A stretch of DNA of 64,000 nucleotides from Methanomicrobiales archaeon HGW-Methanomicrobiales-1 (GCA_002839675.1 PGYM01000003.1:186001-250000); one strand, 5' to 3'. Positions 1 through 10,011 are shown, counted from the stretch's first letter. Made by a program: numbers and translations. The notes: generated by a model not told the origin, from the sequence alone.

Positions 1-2250
1 GCGCAGCTTACCCGCCCCTCGCTCGAATTATTCCGAATGGATGACCCCACCCTCCCCCCGGCCCTGTCACGCAGCCTTCAGGAAATAAAACCCGGTGATG
101 GTTGGATAATCCAGCCACTTGACCGGGACACCATAGCGGGTTATGCACTTATCAGTGATATCTATGGAAAGGATACTCTTATCCTTGGCATCAGTGATCC
201 CCGCAGCATTTACCAGCAGGGTTTAACAACGACGTTTAGGTTCATCGGCATTATCCTCATTACCGGGCTTGTCTTTGGCCTGGTTGTAATGTTCCTGCTC
301 GACCGGCTGGTGCTCTCCCGGATGAGTGCTCTTATGCTGCAGGTGCACGGTATCGGGAACAAAACACGAACATCAAACCGGGTGGAAATTGGTGGAGATG
401 ATGAGTTCTCGGGTCTTGCCGGAGAAATTAACCGGATGCTGGAGACTACCGAACAGGCACAACAGAAGGTCCAGGCAAGCGAGACACGGTTCAGGGAGTT
501 GGCAGAACAGCTGCCGATGATCATTTTTGAAATGGATACAACCGGGAATCTTACCTATGTCAATAAAGCCGGTGTTGACCTGTTCGGTGTTACCGGACAA
601 ATTATCGCCGGAGGTATAAATGTACGGCGTTATTTATCCCCGGACAATATCCAGCAGATGGAGCGCGGACTTGCTGCTATTTTGACAGGTTCATCCTCAT
701 TGGGAGAAGTTTACTCATTACAGCGTTCCGATGGCACATTTATGAAGGCTATTGTCTTGACATCCCTCATTAAAAAGGAAGGTAAGATTACCGGCTTCCG
801 TGGGATTGTTGTTGATGTCACTGAACGAACAAGGCTCGGTGAAGAACTTGAGGAAACCACAAAACTGCTTACCGGCATTCTGCATGCATCACCTGTAGGT
901 TTTTTCCGGATGGATTCAGCCGGCATTGTCACCTTTGTGAATGAGACATTCACAAAAATTACCGGGATTTGGTTGGAAAAGATCCAAGGTAAACACTGGG
1001 GAGATTTCCTCCCGCAGGAAGAACGGGGTCGTGTGATGAGTGAAATTGGTCCGGCAACCCGGGAACACAGAACGTCCGGAGCTGAAGCACGGTACATCCA
1101 CCCGGATGGAAATGCCTACTGGCTTTTTGCCCAGATCATGCCTCTGATCGATAAGCAGGGGAATCTTGATGGCTGGGTCGGTACCATCACGGATATCACT
1201 GACCAGAAACTTATCGGAGAGGCACTCAAGGATAGTGAGGAAAAATATCGTGCACTCACGGAAAACACCGTAGACATTCTCTTCTCTACGGATATGGATG
1301 GGATAATTACCTATGTCTCGCCGCAGGTCAACAAATATGGTTTCCTTGTGGAAGAGGTGATCGGGAAATCACTCGGTATTCTCATTCATCCCGGTGATAT
1401 CCGGCGAGTGGAGAGCACGATGTCTCAGGAACTGGAAAAAGGTGCCCAGTTTGTTTCCCAGTTCAGGATCGTGGACAAATGGGAAACAATCTACTGGTTC
1501 GAGGAAAAGAGTTCCCTGCGGCTCGATATATCGGGAAACCCGGTGGGAATTTATGGGATCCTGCGGGATATCACTGAACGAAAACGGGTTGAAGATGCTA
1601 TCGATATTGCTAATAAAAAACTGAACCTGATGAACCAGATCACCCGGCATGATATTCTCAACACCATCACCGGATTACTGGGGTGTGTCGATATGGCAAA
1701 AGCAACGAACTCTCCTGAAGAGCGGGAACTGTTCCTCAATGACATCAAGGATCTCACCCGGGTCATCCAGCGCCATATCACGTTTACCCGGGAGTACCAG
1801 GAAGTTGGTGTCCACTTCCCGCAATGGCAGAATATTGATATCATTCTTCACAATGTCCTGCAGAATTTCCAGAAGTCCGGGATCATCTTTTGCATAGAGT
1901 TCGAAAAAATTGAGATTTATGCGGATCCTTTACTGGAAAAAGTGTTTTATAACCTCGTTGATAATGCAATCCGGTATGGAGTAACGATCACATCAATTTC
2001 GATATATCCCCAGATTTCCGATAAGGGCCTCTCCCTTGTTTTTGAGGATAATGGTGTTGGTGTTGACATCGGACAAAAACTCGAGATCTTTAAACGCGGC
2101 GTTGGAAAGAATACCGGCATGGGCCTGTTCCTGACTGCAGAAATTCTGGCTATAACCGGTATAACCATTGAAGAAAACGGAATTTTCGGGAAGGGTGCCC
2201 GGTTCGAAATCTGTATCCCGAACGGCACCTGGCGGTTTCCCCGGGATTAA
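1..2250 (+). CDS. CHASE4-HAMP-PAS(x3) sensor histidine kinase, 5'-truncated by window edge
   Basis: The reading frame is open from base 1, so the true start lies outside the window. Numbered from the Met at 37, residues 1-65 look like the end of an extracytoplasmic CHASE4 domain, about 68-90 is a membrane helix, and a HAMP-like segment follows. Three PAS domains come next (about 150-265, 275-395, 400-520). The kinase core has an H-box ITRHDILN with His538, an N-box NLVDNAIRYG near 639-648, and G boxes EDNGVGVD and GMGLFL. It should sense a signal outside or at the membrane and phosphorylate a receiver. The stand-alone receiver 61 bp downstream is the obvious partner. The RHD-x-x-N H-box recurs in the other kinases of this window. 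Confidence 0.93.
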   Translation, partial: AQLTRPSLELFRMDDPTLPPALSRSLQEIKPGDGWIIQPLDRDTIAGYALISDIYGKDTLILGISDPRSIYQQGLTTTFRFIGIILITGLVFGLVVMFLLDRLVLSRMSALMLQVHGIGNKTRTSNRVEIGGDDEFSGLAGEINRMLETTEQAQQKVQASETRFRELAEQLPMIIFEMDTTGNLTYVNKAGVDLFGVTGQIIAGGINVRRYLSPDNIQQMERGLAAILTGSSSLGEVYSLQRSDGTFMKAIVLTSLIKKEGKITGFRGIVVDVTERTRLGEELEETTKLLTGILHASPVGFFRMDSAGIVTFVNETFTKITGIWLEKIQGKHWGDFLPQEERGRVMSEIGPATREHRTSGAEARYIHPDGNAYWLFAQIMPLIDKQGNLDGWVGTITDITDQKLIGEALKDSEEKYRALTENTVDILFSTDMDGIITYVSPQVNKYGFLVEEVIGKSLGILIHPGDIRRVESTMSQELEKGAQFVSQFRIVDKWETIYWFEEKSSLRLDISGNPVGIYGILRDITERKRVEDAIDIANKKLNLMNQITRHDILNTITGLLGCVDMAKATNSPEERELFLNDIKDLTRVIQRHITFTREYQEVGVHFPQWQNIDIILHNVLQNFQKSGIIFCIEFEKIEIYADPLLEKVFYNLVDNAIRYGVTITSISIYPQISDKGLSLVFEDNGVGVDIGQKLEIFKRGVGKNTGMGLFLTAEILAITGITIEENGIFGKGARFEICIPNGTWRFPRD

Positions 2251-2311
2251 AAAAGGCGGTAAGCATATTATGCAGATACATTCTTAATCATATACAGGGA
2301 GCGGGATGTAA

Positions 2312-2680
2312 ATGTCTGGTGAAAAGATCCTTATTGTTGAAGATGATGATATCATTGCACGGGTTGAAGACTGGCGGTTAAAAAACCTTGGCTACATTGT
2401 CTGCGGTCGGGCAGTCACCGGTACAGAGGCCGTGGAACTTGTGGCGAAACACAAGCCCGATCTCGTCCTGATGGATATTAACATACAGGGCCCTATCGAT
2501 GGTATCGAAACAACAAAACTGATTAAAAAAGATTTCAACATTCCCGTTGTTTATGTTACATCCCACTCGGATGGTGCCACGATCGAACGGGCGAAGGATA
2601 CAAACCCAGAAGGATTTATTATCAAACCTTTCGAGGATAACGATCTTCGCGTCGCCATTTCACTCGCTTTAAAAAAATAA
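2312..2680 (+). CDS. Single-domain response regulator (receiver only)
   Basis: This 122-residue protein is a complete CheY-like receiver with no output domain. The acidic pocket is EDDD at 10-13, the phosphoacceptor is Asp55 in LVLMDINIQG, and the conserved Lys is in FIIKPF near 105. The ATG follows a GGGAGCGGG stretch that can serve as ribosome binding site. It lies 61 bp after the sensor kinase gene on the same strand, so the two probably form a two-component pair. With no DNA-binding domain, it likely acts by protein contact or in a phosphorelay. Confidence 0.93.
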   Translation: MSGEKILIVEDDDIIARVEDWRLKNLGYIVCGRAVTGTEAVELVAKHKPDLVLMDINIQGPIDGIETTKLIKKDFNIPVVYVTSHSDGATIERAKDTNPEGFIIKPFEDNDLRVAISLALKK

Positions 2681-2689
2681 GTATTGCTA

Positions 2690-5518
2690 TCAGATCTGGA
2701 TAATTGCTGTATCCTTCTTTTTCTGGATCGCTGCCTGAAAATCCTTTACTTTCTGTACGGTGATTCCCGAAGCAGCTGCCACGGTTCCTGCATCCGCCAC
2801 AAGCAGGGTTGCGGCAGTGGTGATTCCCGCATGGGAGAGTTTTTCAATAACCGTATCAGTGATACCTTTGATCGCAAGCAGTTCTTTTTTGCCTTTTACT
2901 ATTCTGAGTTTCGGCACCTTTTTGGGTTGTGGTTTGTTGAGGTAGGTGCAGACCATCTCCACATGTCGTTGCACTGTAGCTGGTGAAACACCTGCGAGTT
3001 TACTCAAGGCTTCAGGAGTGCGTTCACAGAACATCTCCGGTGTCATTATTCCCGCAGCAAGGTATTTTTTCAGGCTGACTGCGGGAATGCCGATCTCTTT
3101 GAGCACCTGGCCATAATACATGAGTTTTGATTCGGTGAGGATCAGTTCAGCCTCGCCATCACTTACCCCTGCTTTTTTCAATGTTGCAGTATCGGTGTGT
3201 GCAAGCCCGAACAATTCAGTAATGCCGAGTTCCTTTAAAGACGTAAGGATCTTTGCCGAACTGCGTCCTTTCCGGGGGATAATGCGCTCACGCAGGAATT
3301 TGCGGCATTCGGATCGGCGGCGCAGTTTATCGAGTACGGAACTGGCATCGCTGATGAGCTGTTGTGCTGCATCACGAGAAATATCGAGTTTTTTTGCCAT
3401 CTGTTCGGGTGTGCTGCGTGCAATCTCCGCCACGGTATACACGTGCTTTGCCAGGATTTTTGTCGCGAGCAGATCAGTCATGGATGCGATCTCGGCTAGC
3501 GATTCCCTGTTGGAGTTGATCTGGTGGCAGAGCGGACAACCTATATCCCAGGGGCGGGCACCTTTCCGGATAAGACGGACAAAGTTGAGCTGGTGCTTTT
3601 CACAGATCTCATCCGTGCGGACGGCAAAACCCCACTGCGCATTGGGAAGGCCGATATTGAAGGTGCATTCGGGATACCGGGAACAGCCGATAAACTGTGC
3701 ATTGCCCCGCATGTGCTTGATCGCAATAGTGCCGCCGCAGGCCGGGCATTTCCCGAGATTCATCTCTTCGGCAGTCCTGTCGCGGATATCATCGCCGATG
3801 ATCTGCTCGTTTGCCTCGAGTTGATCGAATGCCTGGTGGAGCATTTTCTGCGATTCCTTGATCACATCTTCCCGGGTCCGGTTGCTCTCCTTGATCTGCT
3901 GCATGTGCGATTCGAGCGTCTGGGTCATATCGGGTTTTGTGATCATGTCCGCATGCTGCTCTAAGGATTCGATGACCGCCCTGCCGACAAGTGTAGGGCG
4001 TAGCGGGGTGCCTTCCACGTACTTGCGCGACACGAGTTTTGCGATCACTTCATGGCGGGTACTTTTGGTGCCAAGGCCGAGTTCTTCCATCATCTGGATC
4101 AGCTTGCTCTGGGTGAACCGTGCCGGTGGCTGGGTCTCTTTCTCATCGAGAGTAATTTTTTTGATAGGAAGATGTTCCCCGGTAACAAATTCCGGCAGGA
4201 TCATCTCTTTTGCTTCGCTGAACGGGTAGACTGTATGCCAGCCGGGTTCGATGAGCTGCCCTCCGGTTGCTGTGTACTCTTCGCCTCCTGCGACAAAGAG
4301 GACTTTTAACGTCTTCCATTGTGCATCGGGAGAGAGTGTGGCAAGGAAGCGGCGGAGCACCAGTTCATAGATCCTGAATGCGTCGTCACCGATCGCCTCG
4401 CGGGTAGCCGGGCCGGCCGGGTGGATTGGGGGGTGATCGGTGGAGGATTTCTTCCCCCGCGTTGGAACTGCCCGGCGGTTTGCCATGGTCCATTCCACGT
4501 CTTTTTTAAATGGGGAGTTCCGGATATCTTTTAATATTCCATCCAGGTCCAAGGATGGGGGATAGACCGTATTGTCCGTCCTTGGGTAGGAGATATACCC
4601 GTTCATGTACAGGTCTTCGGCAATCCGCATTGCATTGGCTGCGGAAAACCCAAGGCGTGCGGCAGCAACGATGTAACTGGTAGTATCAAATGGCGAAGGT
4701 GCCCTGTCCTGCTTTGTCCCGGTTTTTATATCGGTGACCACGAGTGGTGCTTTTGTCCGGTCATGGGCGAGTTGCGCTTCGCCTTTTTCATGGAAACGCC
4801 CGTGGGTATGCCGGGTTTCAATGGCTTCGCCGCTTTTTTCGGTCAGGAGCGAGATCTGCCAGTATTTCTCCGGGACAAAGGCTTCGATCTCTTTCTCCCT
4901 GTCCACGATCATGGTCAATGTTGGGCTCTGTACCCGGCCCACCGAAAGAATATTCTGCCCGCCACGCCGTGCGGCAAGCGAGATGAACCGGGTAAGTGCT
5001 GCGCCCCACATGAGATCAATAGACTGCCGGGCCTCTCCTGCTGCAGCAAGGGCAAAATCGAGTTCCGTAGTATGAGAGAAAGCGTGTGTGAGTTCTTGTG
5101 CGGTGATCGCAGAGAAACGTGCCCGGTCAACAATAACTTTCGAGTTGACCGCACGGACGAGTTCGTAGGCTTCCTTTCCGATCAATTCCCCTTCGGTATC
5201 AAAATCCGTTGCAATGGTGATACGGTCTGCTTTTCGTGCCAGTTTCTGGAGGAGAGAGACGATCTTTCGTTCGGTGGGGATCTTGATCGTTTTTGCATCG
5301 ATAAGGCTACGAGGTTTGAATTCTTCACTGCGCCAGTTACTGTATCCTGGAACGAAATCGATCTCGACCACGTGCCCCCGTAAACCAACGGTTGTGGTAT
5401 CGCCGAAACTATACGTCGAAACGCCGGCATCCTTGCTTTCGACTATCCTCTTTCCATGACCGAGGATCTCTGCGATGCGGCGTGCAGAAATGTTCTTTTC
5501 AGCAACAATCAGGTGCAC
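2690..5518 (-). CDS. topA: DNA topoisomerase I (type IA), archaeal
   Basis: The product has 942 residues and relaxes negatively supercoiled DNA by single-strand passage. The Toprim acidic motif DFDTEG is at 105-110 and the catalytic tyrosine is Tyr311 within GYISYPRTD. Zinc-finger cysteines follow (CPACGG, then GCSRYPEC and CPLC). The last 300 residues look like repeated helix-hairpin-helix units rather than further zinc fingers. The start is a GTG 5 bp after the gatB stop, with GGAGGGG upstream. It is the last gene of the asnB-like/gatC/gatA/gatB/topA operon. Its stop is about 9 bp from the convergent response regulator gene. Confidence 0.96.
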   Translation of the reverse strand: MHLIVAEKNISARRIAEILGHGKRIVESKDAGVSTYSFGDTTTVGLRGHVVEIDFVPGYSNWRSEEFKPRSLIDAKTIKIPTERKIVSLLQKLARKADRITIATDFDTEGELIGKEAYELVRAVNSKVIVDRARFSAITAQELTHAFSHTTELDFALAAAGEARQSIDLMWGAALTRFISLAARRGGQNILSVGRVQSPTLTMIVDREKEIEAFVPEKYWQISLLTEKSGEAIETRHTHGRFHEKGEAQLAHDRTKAPLVVTDIKTGTKQDRAPSPFDTTSYIVAAARLGFSAANAMRIAEDLYMNGYISYPRTDNTVYPPSLDLDGILKDIRNSPFKKDVEWTMANRRAVPTRGKKSSTDHPPIHPAGPATREAIGDDAFRIYELVLRRFLATLSPDAQWKTLKVLFVAGGEEYTATGGQLIEPGWHTVYPFSEAKEMILPEFVTGEHLPIKKITLDEKETQPPARFTQSKLIQMMEELGLGTKSTRHEVIAKLVSRKYVEGTPLRPTLVGRAVIESLEQHADMITKPDMTQTLESHMQQIKESNRTREDVIKESQKMLHQAFDQLEANEQIIGDDIRDRTAEEMNLGKCPACGGTIAIKHMRGNAQFIGCSRYPECTFNIGLPNAQWGFAVRTDEICEKHQLNFVRLIRKGARPWDIGCPLCHQINSNRESLAEIASMTDLLATKILAKHVYTVAEIARSTPEQMAKKLDISRDAAQQLISDASSVLDKLRRRSECRKFLRERIIPRKGRSSAKILTSLKELGITELFGLAHTDTATLKKAGVSDGEAELILTESKLMYYGQVLKEIGIPAVSLKKYLAAGIMTPEMFCERTPEALSKLAGVSPATVQRHVEMVCTYLNKPQPKKVPKLRIVKGKKELLAIKGITDTVIEKLSHAGITTAATLLVADAGTVAAASGITVQKVKDFQAAIQKKKDTAIIQI

Positions 5519-5523
5519 GGTGA

Positions 5524-6972
5524 TTACCCCTCCCGCTTTGCTAACGCTTCGGTGAGGAGCCGGTTTAATTCGCCGGGATCTGCTTTTCCTCTTGTCTTTT
5601 TCATGACCTGCCCGACAAGGAAGTTAAGTGCCCCTCCCTTTCCTGCCCGGTAATCCTCAAGTGCCTTGGGATTTTCTGTGATGGCTTCTTCGATGGCGGC
5701 GAGGATCGCGCTGTTGTCTCCGGTGGTCTTTGCCAGGTTCAGACGCGTGATGATAGCCGCGGGTGTCTCAGTCGGCTCGTCTTTCAGACGCTGGTCGAGC
5801 ATAACCCGGAGCACTTCGATACCGCTCTTATCGGTGATTGTCCCCTGTTTCAGGATACCGACAAGTTCAGTAATTCCTGCTGCATCCACCCGCTCAAGGC
5901 TCATGCTGCGATAATTCAGTTCGCCGATCAGGGTATCTGCAATCCAGGTGGCGGCAAGAGTCGAGAGTCCTTTGGGATCTGCGGCAACAACTTTTTCAAA
6001 GAAGTTTGCCAGTTTGAGTTCTCCGGTTAAGGTGCGGGCATGGTTTAAGGAGCAGCCATATTGTGCTATGAACCGTTCCCGGCGTGCATCGGGAAGTTCC
6101 GGCAGCACAATACCTGCCACCCAGGACTGCACGTGGAGCGGGCGAAGGTCCGGTTCGGGGAAGTAACGGTAGTCGTGTTCCTGCTCTTTGGAACGGGAGG
6201 ACTGGGTGATACCTGTAGATTCTATGAAGTGCCGGGTCTCGCGCTCGATCCGCTGGCCCCGCCGGATCATATTCTTCTGACGGGTGACTTCATAGGTAAG
6301 GGCCTTTTCCACCCCTTTATATGAACTGATATTCTTGACTTCTACCCGCTCATGGCCTTTGATCGAGATGTTTGCATCCACTCGCAGCGATCCCTCTTTG
6401 TCGCTGTCAAAGACGCTGAGGTACTCGAGGGTGGCGCGGAGTTTGTTGAGGAATTTTCGTGCTTCCTTAGGAGAGCGCATATCCGGTTCGGATACTATCT
6501 CGATTAACGGGATGCCGGCCCGGTTATAATCCACGAGCGAATACTTGCCCCGCTCGGCATTGCCCATGTGAACGAGCCTGCCCGGGTCCTCTTCGACATG
6601 GATACGGGTGAGCTGGATACGCCGTTCTCCGCCTTCGTCACTCTCGATCTCAAGGTAGCCGCCTTCGGCGAGCGGCTTGTCGTACTGGGTGATCTGGTAT
6701 GCCTTGTCAAGGTCCGGGTAGAAATAATTTTTCCGGGAAAACTCAGATTCGTGGAGAACGGTGCAGTTCAGTGCTTTTGCCACTTTCATTGCATACTCAA
6801 TTGAACGCTTGTTGAGCACGGGCATTGCGCCGGGAAGCCCGAGACAGACCGGGCAGACATGCGTGTTTGGGCCATCGTCACGGTAATCGGTGGAGCAACC
6901 GCAGAAGAGCTTGCTCTTTGTGTCCAGCTGGCAGTGCACTTCGAGCCCGACAATCACCTGGTCTTCTGCCAT
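5524..6972 (-). CDS. gatB: Asp-tRNA(Asn)/Glu-tRNA(Gln) amidotransferase subunit B
   Basis: GatB (482 residues) binds the misacylated tRNA and activates the Asp or Glu side chain for amidation. The N-terminal GatB signature (VGLEVHCQLDTKSKLFCGC) and later Cys residues typical of the zinc site are present. A tail/YqeY-like domain occupies about the last 140 residues. The ATG directly follows the gatA TAA, with a GGTGAAC Shine-Dalgarno inside gatA, so the two are translationally coupled. In archaea Gln-tRNA is normally made by GatDE, so GatCAB here probably serves Asn-tRNA formation (inference from known archaeal usage). Confidence 0.97.
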   Translation of the reverse strand: MAEDQVIVGLEVHCQLDTKSKLFCGCSTDYRDDGPNTHVCPVCLGLPGAMPVLNKRSIEYAMKVAKALNCTVLHESEFSRKNYFYPDLDKAYQITQYDKPLAEGGYLEIESDEGGERRIQLTRIHVEEDPGRLVHMGNAERGKYSLVDYNRAGIPLIEIVSEPDMRSPKEARKFLNKLRATLEYLSVFDSDKEGSLRVDANISIKGHERVEVKNISSYKGVEKALTYEVTRQKNMIRRGQRIERETRHFIESTGITQSSRSKEQEHDYRYFPEPDLRPLHVQSWVAGIVLPELPDARRERFIAQYGCSLNHARTLTGELKLANFFEKVVAADPKGLSTLAATWIADTLIGELNYRSMSLERVDAAGITELVGILKQGTITDKSGIEVLRVMLDQRLKDEPTETPAAIITRLNLAKTTGDNSAILAAIEEAITENPKALEDYRAGKGGALNFLVGQVMKKTRGKADPGELNRLLTEALAKREG

Positions 6973-8274
6973 TTAGTTCACCGCCTGTTCATAAGCAAAT
7001 GCTGCATCGATCACGCGCTCGTCTTCGAATGGACGTCCCATGATCTGGAGTCCTACGGGCATATTGTCAACTTTTCCGCAAGGAACTGAGATAGCAGGGA
7101 TGCCGGCAAGATTGGCCGGGACGGTCAGGATATCGGACAGGTACATGGAGAGCGGGTCGCTCTTCTCGCCGAGTCTGAACGCGATGGAGGGCATCGTAGG
7201 CCCTGCAATCAGGTCGACTTCGGAAAAGATCCGGGTGAAATCGGCTTTCACATTCTCGCGGGCAACCTGTGCTTTTGCATAGTATTTTCCGTAATATCCT
7301 GATGAGAGGGCAAATGTTCCCAGCATGATCCTGCGGCGCACTTCGGTGCCGAAACCGGCCCTGCGGACTTCCTTGTAGGCCTCGTGCCATGACTTCTTGG
7401 AATCTGCAGCCGGGCCATACCGCACACCATCGAACCGTGCGAGGTTGGAACTGGCTTCGCAGGTACAGGTGACATAGTATGCGGCAAGCGCAAACTTCAT
7501 GGAGGGGATACTGCACGGCACCGTTGTTGCACCGAGTTCTTCGAGCCGGCTGATGGCTGTTCTGACAACCCCGGCAACCTTCGGGTCAACACCCTCGCCA
7601 AAATATTCTCCGGGGATGCCGATCTTTAATCCTTTTATGTCCGCGACCGGTGTATGGGTGTATGGTCGGTCATAACTGGTAGAATCGTGGCGGTCTTTGC
7701 CGGCAATGACTCCCATAAGGGTGGAAACGTCGCTTACCGTTTTTGCCATAGGGCCAATCTGTTCTAAGGAATTTGAGTATGCGATCAGGCCGAAGCGTGA
7801 AACCCGACCATAGGTTGGTTTCAGGCCGGTAATCCCACAAAATGCGGCCGGACAGCGGATGGAACCACCGGTATCTGTCCCAAGTGCCATCGGCACCATA
7901 TTGCTGGCAACCGCTGCGGCACTGCCCCCTGAGGATCCCCCGGGTACACGACCGGTATCGCAGGGGTTAAGGGTGGGGCCAAACGCTGAGTTTTCGGTAG
8001 TTGTTCCCATCCCGAACTCGTCCATATTCGTTTTGCCTACGATGGCTGCACCAGCATTCCGGAGCAGTTCAACCGCGTGAGCATCATACGGGGGAATATA
8101 CCCTTTGAGGATCTTTGAAGCACAGGTAGTCTCGATGCCCCGTGTCGATATATTGTCTTTCATTGCAACAGCAATTCCGGACAGTTTTCCTTTGCCGTAG
8201 GGTGCTTTTTTGCAGATCGTAAGAAACGCATGGTACCGGTCATCGGGTTCGAAGGTGAGTTCGTGAGATTCCAC
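6973..8274 (-). CDS. gatA: Asp-tRNA(Asn)/Glu-tRNA(Gln) amidotransferase subunit A
   Basis: GatA (433 residues) is the amidase-signature glutaminase that supplies ammonia to GatB. The Lys-cisSer-Ser triad is visible as Lys39 (AVAMKDN), Ser114 (PGGSSGGS) and Ser138 (TDTGGSIR). The 75- and 24-residue spacings match the family. The start is a GTG that overlaps the gatC TAG by one base (TAGTG) and is preceded by GGTGATG, a strong archaeal ribosome binding site. Confidence 0.97.
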   Translation of the reverse strand: MESHELTFEPDDRYHAFLTICKKAPYGKGKLSGIAVAMKDNISTRGIETTCASKILKGYIPPYDAHAVELLRNAGAAIVGKTNMDEFGMGTTTENSAFGPTLNPCDTGRVPGGSSGGSAAAVASNMVPMALGTDTGGSIRCPAAFCGITGLKPTYGRVSRFGLIAYSNSLEQIGPMAKTVSDVSTLMGVIAGKDRHDSTSYDRPYTHTPVADIKGLKIGIPGEYFGEGVDPKVAGVVRTAISRLEELGATTVPCSIPSMKFALAAYYVTCTCEASSNLARFDGVRYGPAADSKKSWHEAYKEVRRAGFGTEVRRRIMLGTFALSSGYYGKYYAKAQVARENVKADFTRIFSEVDLIAGPTMPSIAFRLGEKSDPLSMYLSDILTVPANLAGIPAISVPCGKVDNMPVGLQIMGRPFEDERVIDAAFAYEQAVN

Positions 8275-8543
8275 TACATCACCCGCGGTGCCTTGATGAA
8301 CCCGTCTTCCTGTGCAGCTGCGTTTTTCAATACCTCATCCCGGGGAAGGGACGGCTCGACAACATCTTCGCGCATGATATTGGTGAGATCGCGCGTGATG
8401 GCGATGTCTCCTTTGACCAGATCGAGCACATCGAAATAGTCAAGAATTGCATTGAACTGGTGCGTAAAAGTGTCCAGTTCTCCGGTATTGATGCCGATAT
8501 CGGCAAGTTCCGCAATATGTTCCACGTCTTTTTCAGTGACCAT
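8274..8543 (-). CDS. gatC: Asp-tRNA(Asn)/Glu-tRNA(Gln) amidotransferase subunit C
   Basis: This 89-residue protein is the small belt subunit that stabilises the GatA-GatB interface. The N-terminal pattern VTEKDVEHIAELADI and the central FNAILDYFDVLDLV are family-typical. A GGGTGG ribosome binding site lies 4-5 bp before the ATG. The start overlaps the end of the upstream asparagine-synthase-like gene by 11 bp and the stop overlaps gatA, so all three are one translational unit. Confidence 0.95.
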   Translation of the reverse strand: MVTEKDVEHIAELADIGINTGELDTFTHQFNAILDYFDVLDLVKGDIAITRDLTNIMREDVVEPSLPRDEVLKNAAAQEDGFIKAPRVM

Positions 8544-9537
8544 GTTCCACCCTGCTTATGTGGTTTATGTAATCTTGCACGGATGTTTTATAACCATTTT
8601 TTCGGGCAAGACTTGAGAGTTCCTTTGCAACCCCGCTCCCGTACTGCATGGCTTTCTTCTCGTACCAGGCGAGTTCCGGGCCGATGAAGCGTTCTGCAAC
8701 CGTTCTTAAGGGAACCTTACGGCGAGTTCCCTGTACTTTTTCCGCAGCCGGGATCTTCCGTGCCGCGCGCACGACCCGCATATCCAGGTACGGCATGGAG
8801 AGGTACGTGCCATGCAGGGCAGCGATAGACTGGTCGCGCTCTGCCTGCTGTTCAAGACCGGCAAAGTCCCGGATAAGATCCGCTTCGAGAGTATTGGTCT
8901 CAAGATAGCGGGAATATCCTCCGAATATCTCATCCGCTGCCTGTCCGGTGATGATGCGATGGTAGCCGTGTTCGCCGGCCCAGCGCGTGATGAAATACTG
9001 GGTGAGGGCAATGCCGGTATTAACCGGGTCTTTCCTGGGAATGGTATCGATGACTAACGGAAGGGCTTCTGCGATCTCAGAACGTGGTATTTCTACCAGG
9101 GTGCAGGTCAGAATGAGCGTGTCTGCGGCATGCTGAGCCTGCCGGAGATCGTGCGATCCTGCAAGGCCGACTGCCACGCATTCGCGCCCGGCAAGGTGCG
9201 CAACAAGGGTCGAATCTACCCCTCCGGAAAGTGCGGTCACTCCTTCATCGCTGCGGAGTTTTACCGCAGTGACGATTGCATCTTCAAGTGGCATATCCTT
9301 AACGTCGGGAATAATCTGCCCGACCATCCCGCTCTCGCAGGTAAGTGTACCTTTGGGGCAGTTGCCCTGCATTACGCCGAAATGGTCCCGGGCCCGGCAC
9401 CCGTACCCCTGGATAGAGAACTCCCCTCCACAACGGAGTATCTCGCGGGGGTGGTCCCGCAGGATTGTCTCAATATCGATGCGGCTGAGCCGGACTCCAT
9501 TGAGTTCGATCCAACCGGCCAGTTCAGGTTCACTCAT
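8533..9537 (-). CDS. Asparagine synthase-related protein with truncated glutaminase domain
   Basis: The best start is the ATG at 9537 (334 residues). The frame runs further upstream but would pass into the tRNA-Leu gene, so it is not the start. The C-terminal synthetase domain is clear: PP-loop ALSGGVDST for AMP formation and the AADEIFGGY motif of asparagine synthases. The N-terminal 80 residues keep only the end of the class II glutaminase fold (GEFSIQGYGCRARDHFG). The nucleophilic Cys2 and the first half of that domain are absent, so it should not use glutamine by itself. Its position before gatCAB suggests a role in Asn metabolism, but the substrate is unproven. Confidence 0.85.
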   Translation of the reverse strand: MSEPELAGWIELNGVRLSRIDIETILRDHPREILRCGGEFSIQGYGCRARDHFGVMQGNCPKGTLTCESGMVGQIIPDVKDMPLEDAIVTAVKLRSDEGVTALSGGVDSTLVAHLAGRECVAVGLAGSHDLRQAQHAADTLILTCTLVEIPRSEIAEALPLVIDTIPRKDPVNTGIALTQYFITRWAGEHGYHRIITGQAADEIFGGYSRYLETNTLEADLIRDFAGLEQQAERDQSIAALHGTYLSMPYLDMRVVRAARKIPAAEKVQGTRRKVPLRTVAERFIGPELAWYEKKAMQYGSGVAKELSSLARKNGYKTSVQDYINHISRVEHGH

Positions 9538-9736
9538 CGGTAACTCATCATTATATGGATGTTCACCTTCAAGAGCTCTTGCGTTTCTCCTCTCTATCTC
9601 CAGAGGTTTTTTTTCAGACCTAATCAGGATAAGGAAACATTGGACTATGGGGTATATTCGCCTGGCATGCCTTATGGACCTATAATACGGCAAACCTGCG
9701 ATTCTTTTTTGACCTAGGCATCTAATACTATAAGGC

Positions 9737-9821
9737 GCGAGGGTAGCCAAGCTCGGCCAACGGCGCTGGACTTAAGATCCAGTCCCGCAGGGGTTCATGC
9801 GTTCGAATCGCATCCCTCGCA
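9737..9821 (+). tRNA. tRNA-Leu (anticodon UAA)
   Basis: The acceptor stem GCGAGGG pairs with CCCTCGC at 9814-9820, with discriminator A at 9821. The anticodon stem CTGGA/TCCAG closes the loop CTTAAGA, giving anticodon TAA. The long variable arm typical of tRNA-Leu is present, and the T-arm reads GTTCGAATC. CCA is not encoded. An AT-rich TATA-like stretch (ctaatacta) ends a few bases upstream, and a T-rich run follows the gene. Confidence 0.96.
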
Positions 9822-10011
9822 TAAATTTAACTTTTCGTTATTCTTTTACACAAATCATATCCGTATTCAATCCGTTCTGTGAGCAAGGTGTTCAATGGGA
9901 ATACCGGTCGTGTAAAAAGAGTGCTATGTTTTTGTAATGAAACAATCGGAGATACGGCTATCCAGAACAAGATGATCAAAAAGGTTAAGGAAAAATAACC
10001 CTTCTTCCTGT

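Noticed and set aside
2684-5518. Several plus-strand frames of 60-230 codons opposite topA
   Set aside because: They are shadows of the clearly conserved topA gene, as are similar frames opposite gatB, carB, cheA-like and hyf-like genes.
9538-9750. An upstream extension of the asparagine-synthase-like gene
   Set aside because: It would begin inside tRNA-Leu and adds residues unlike the family.
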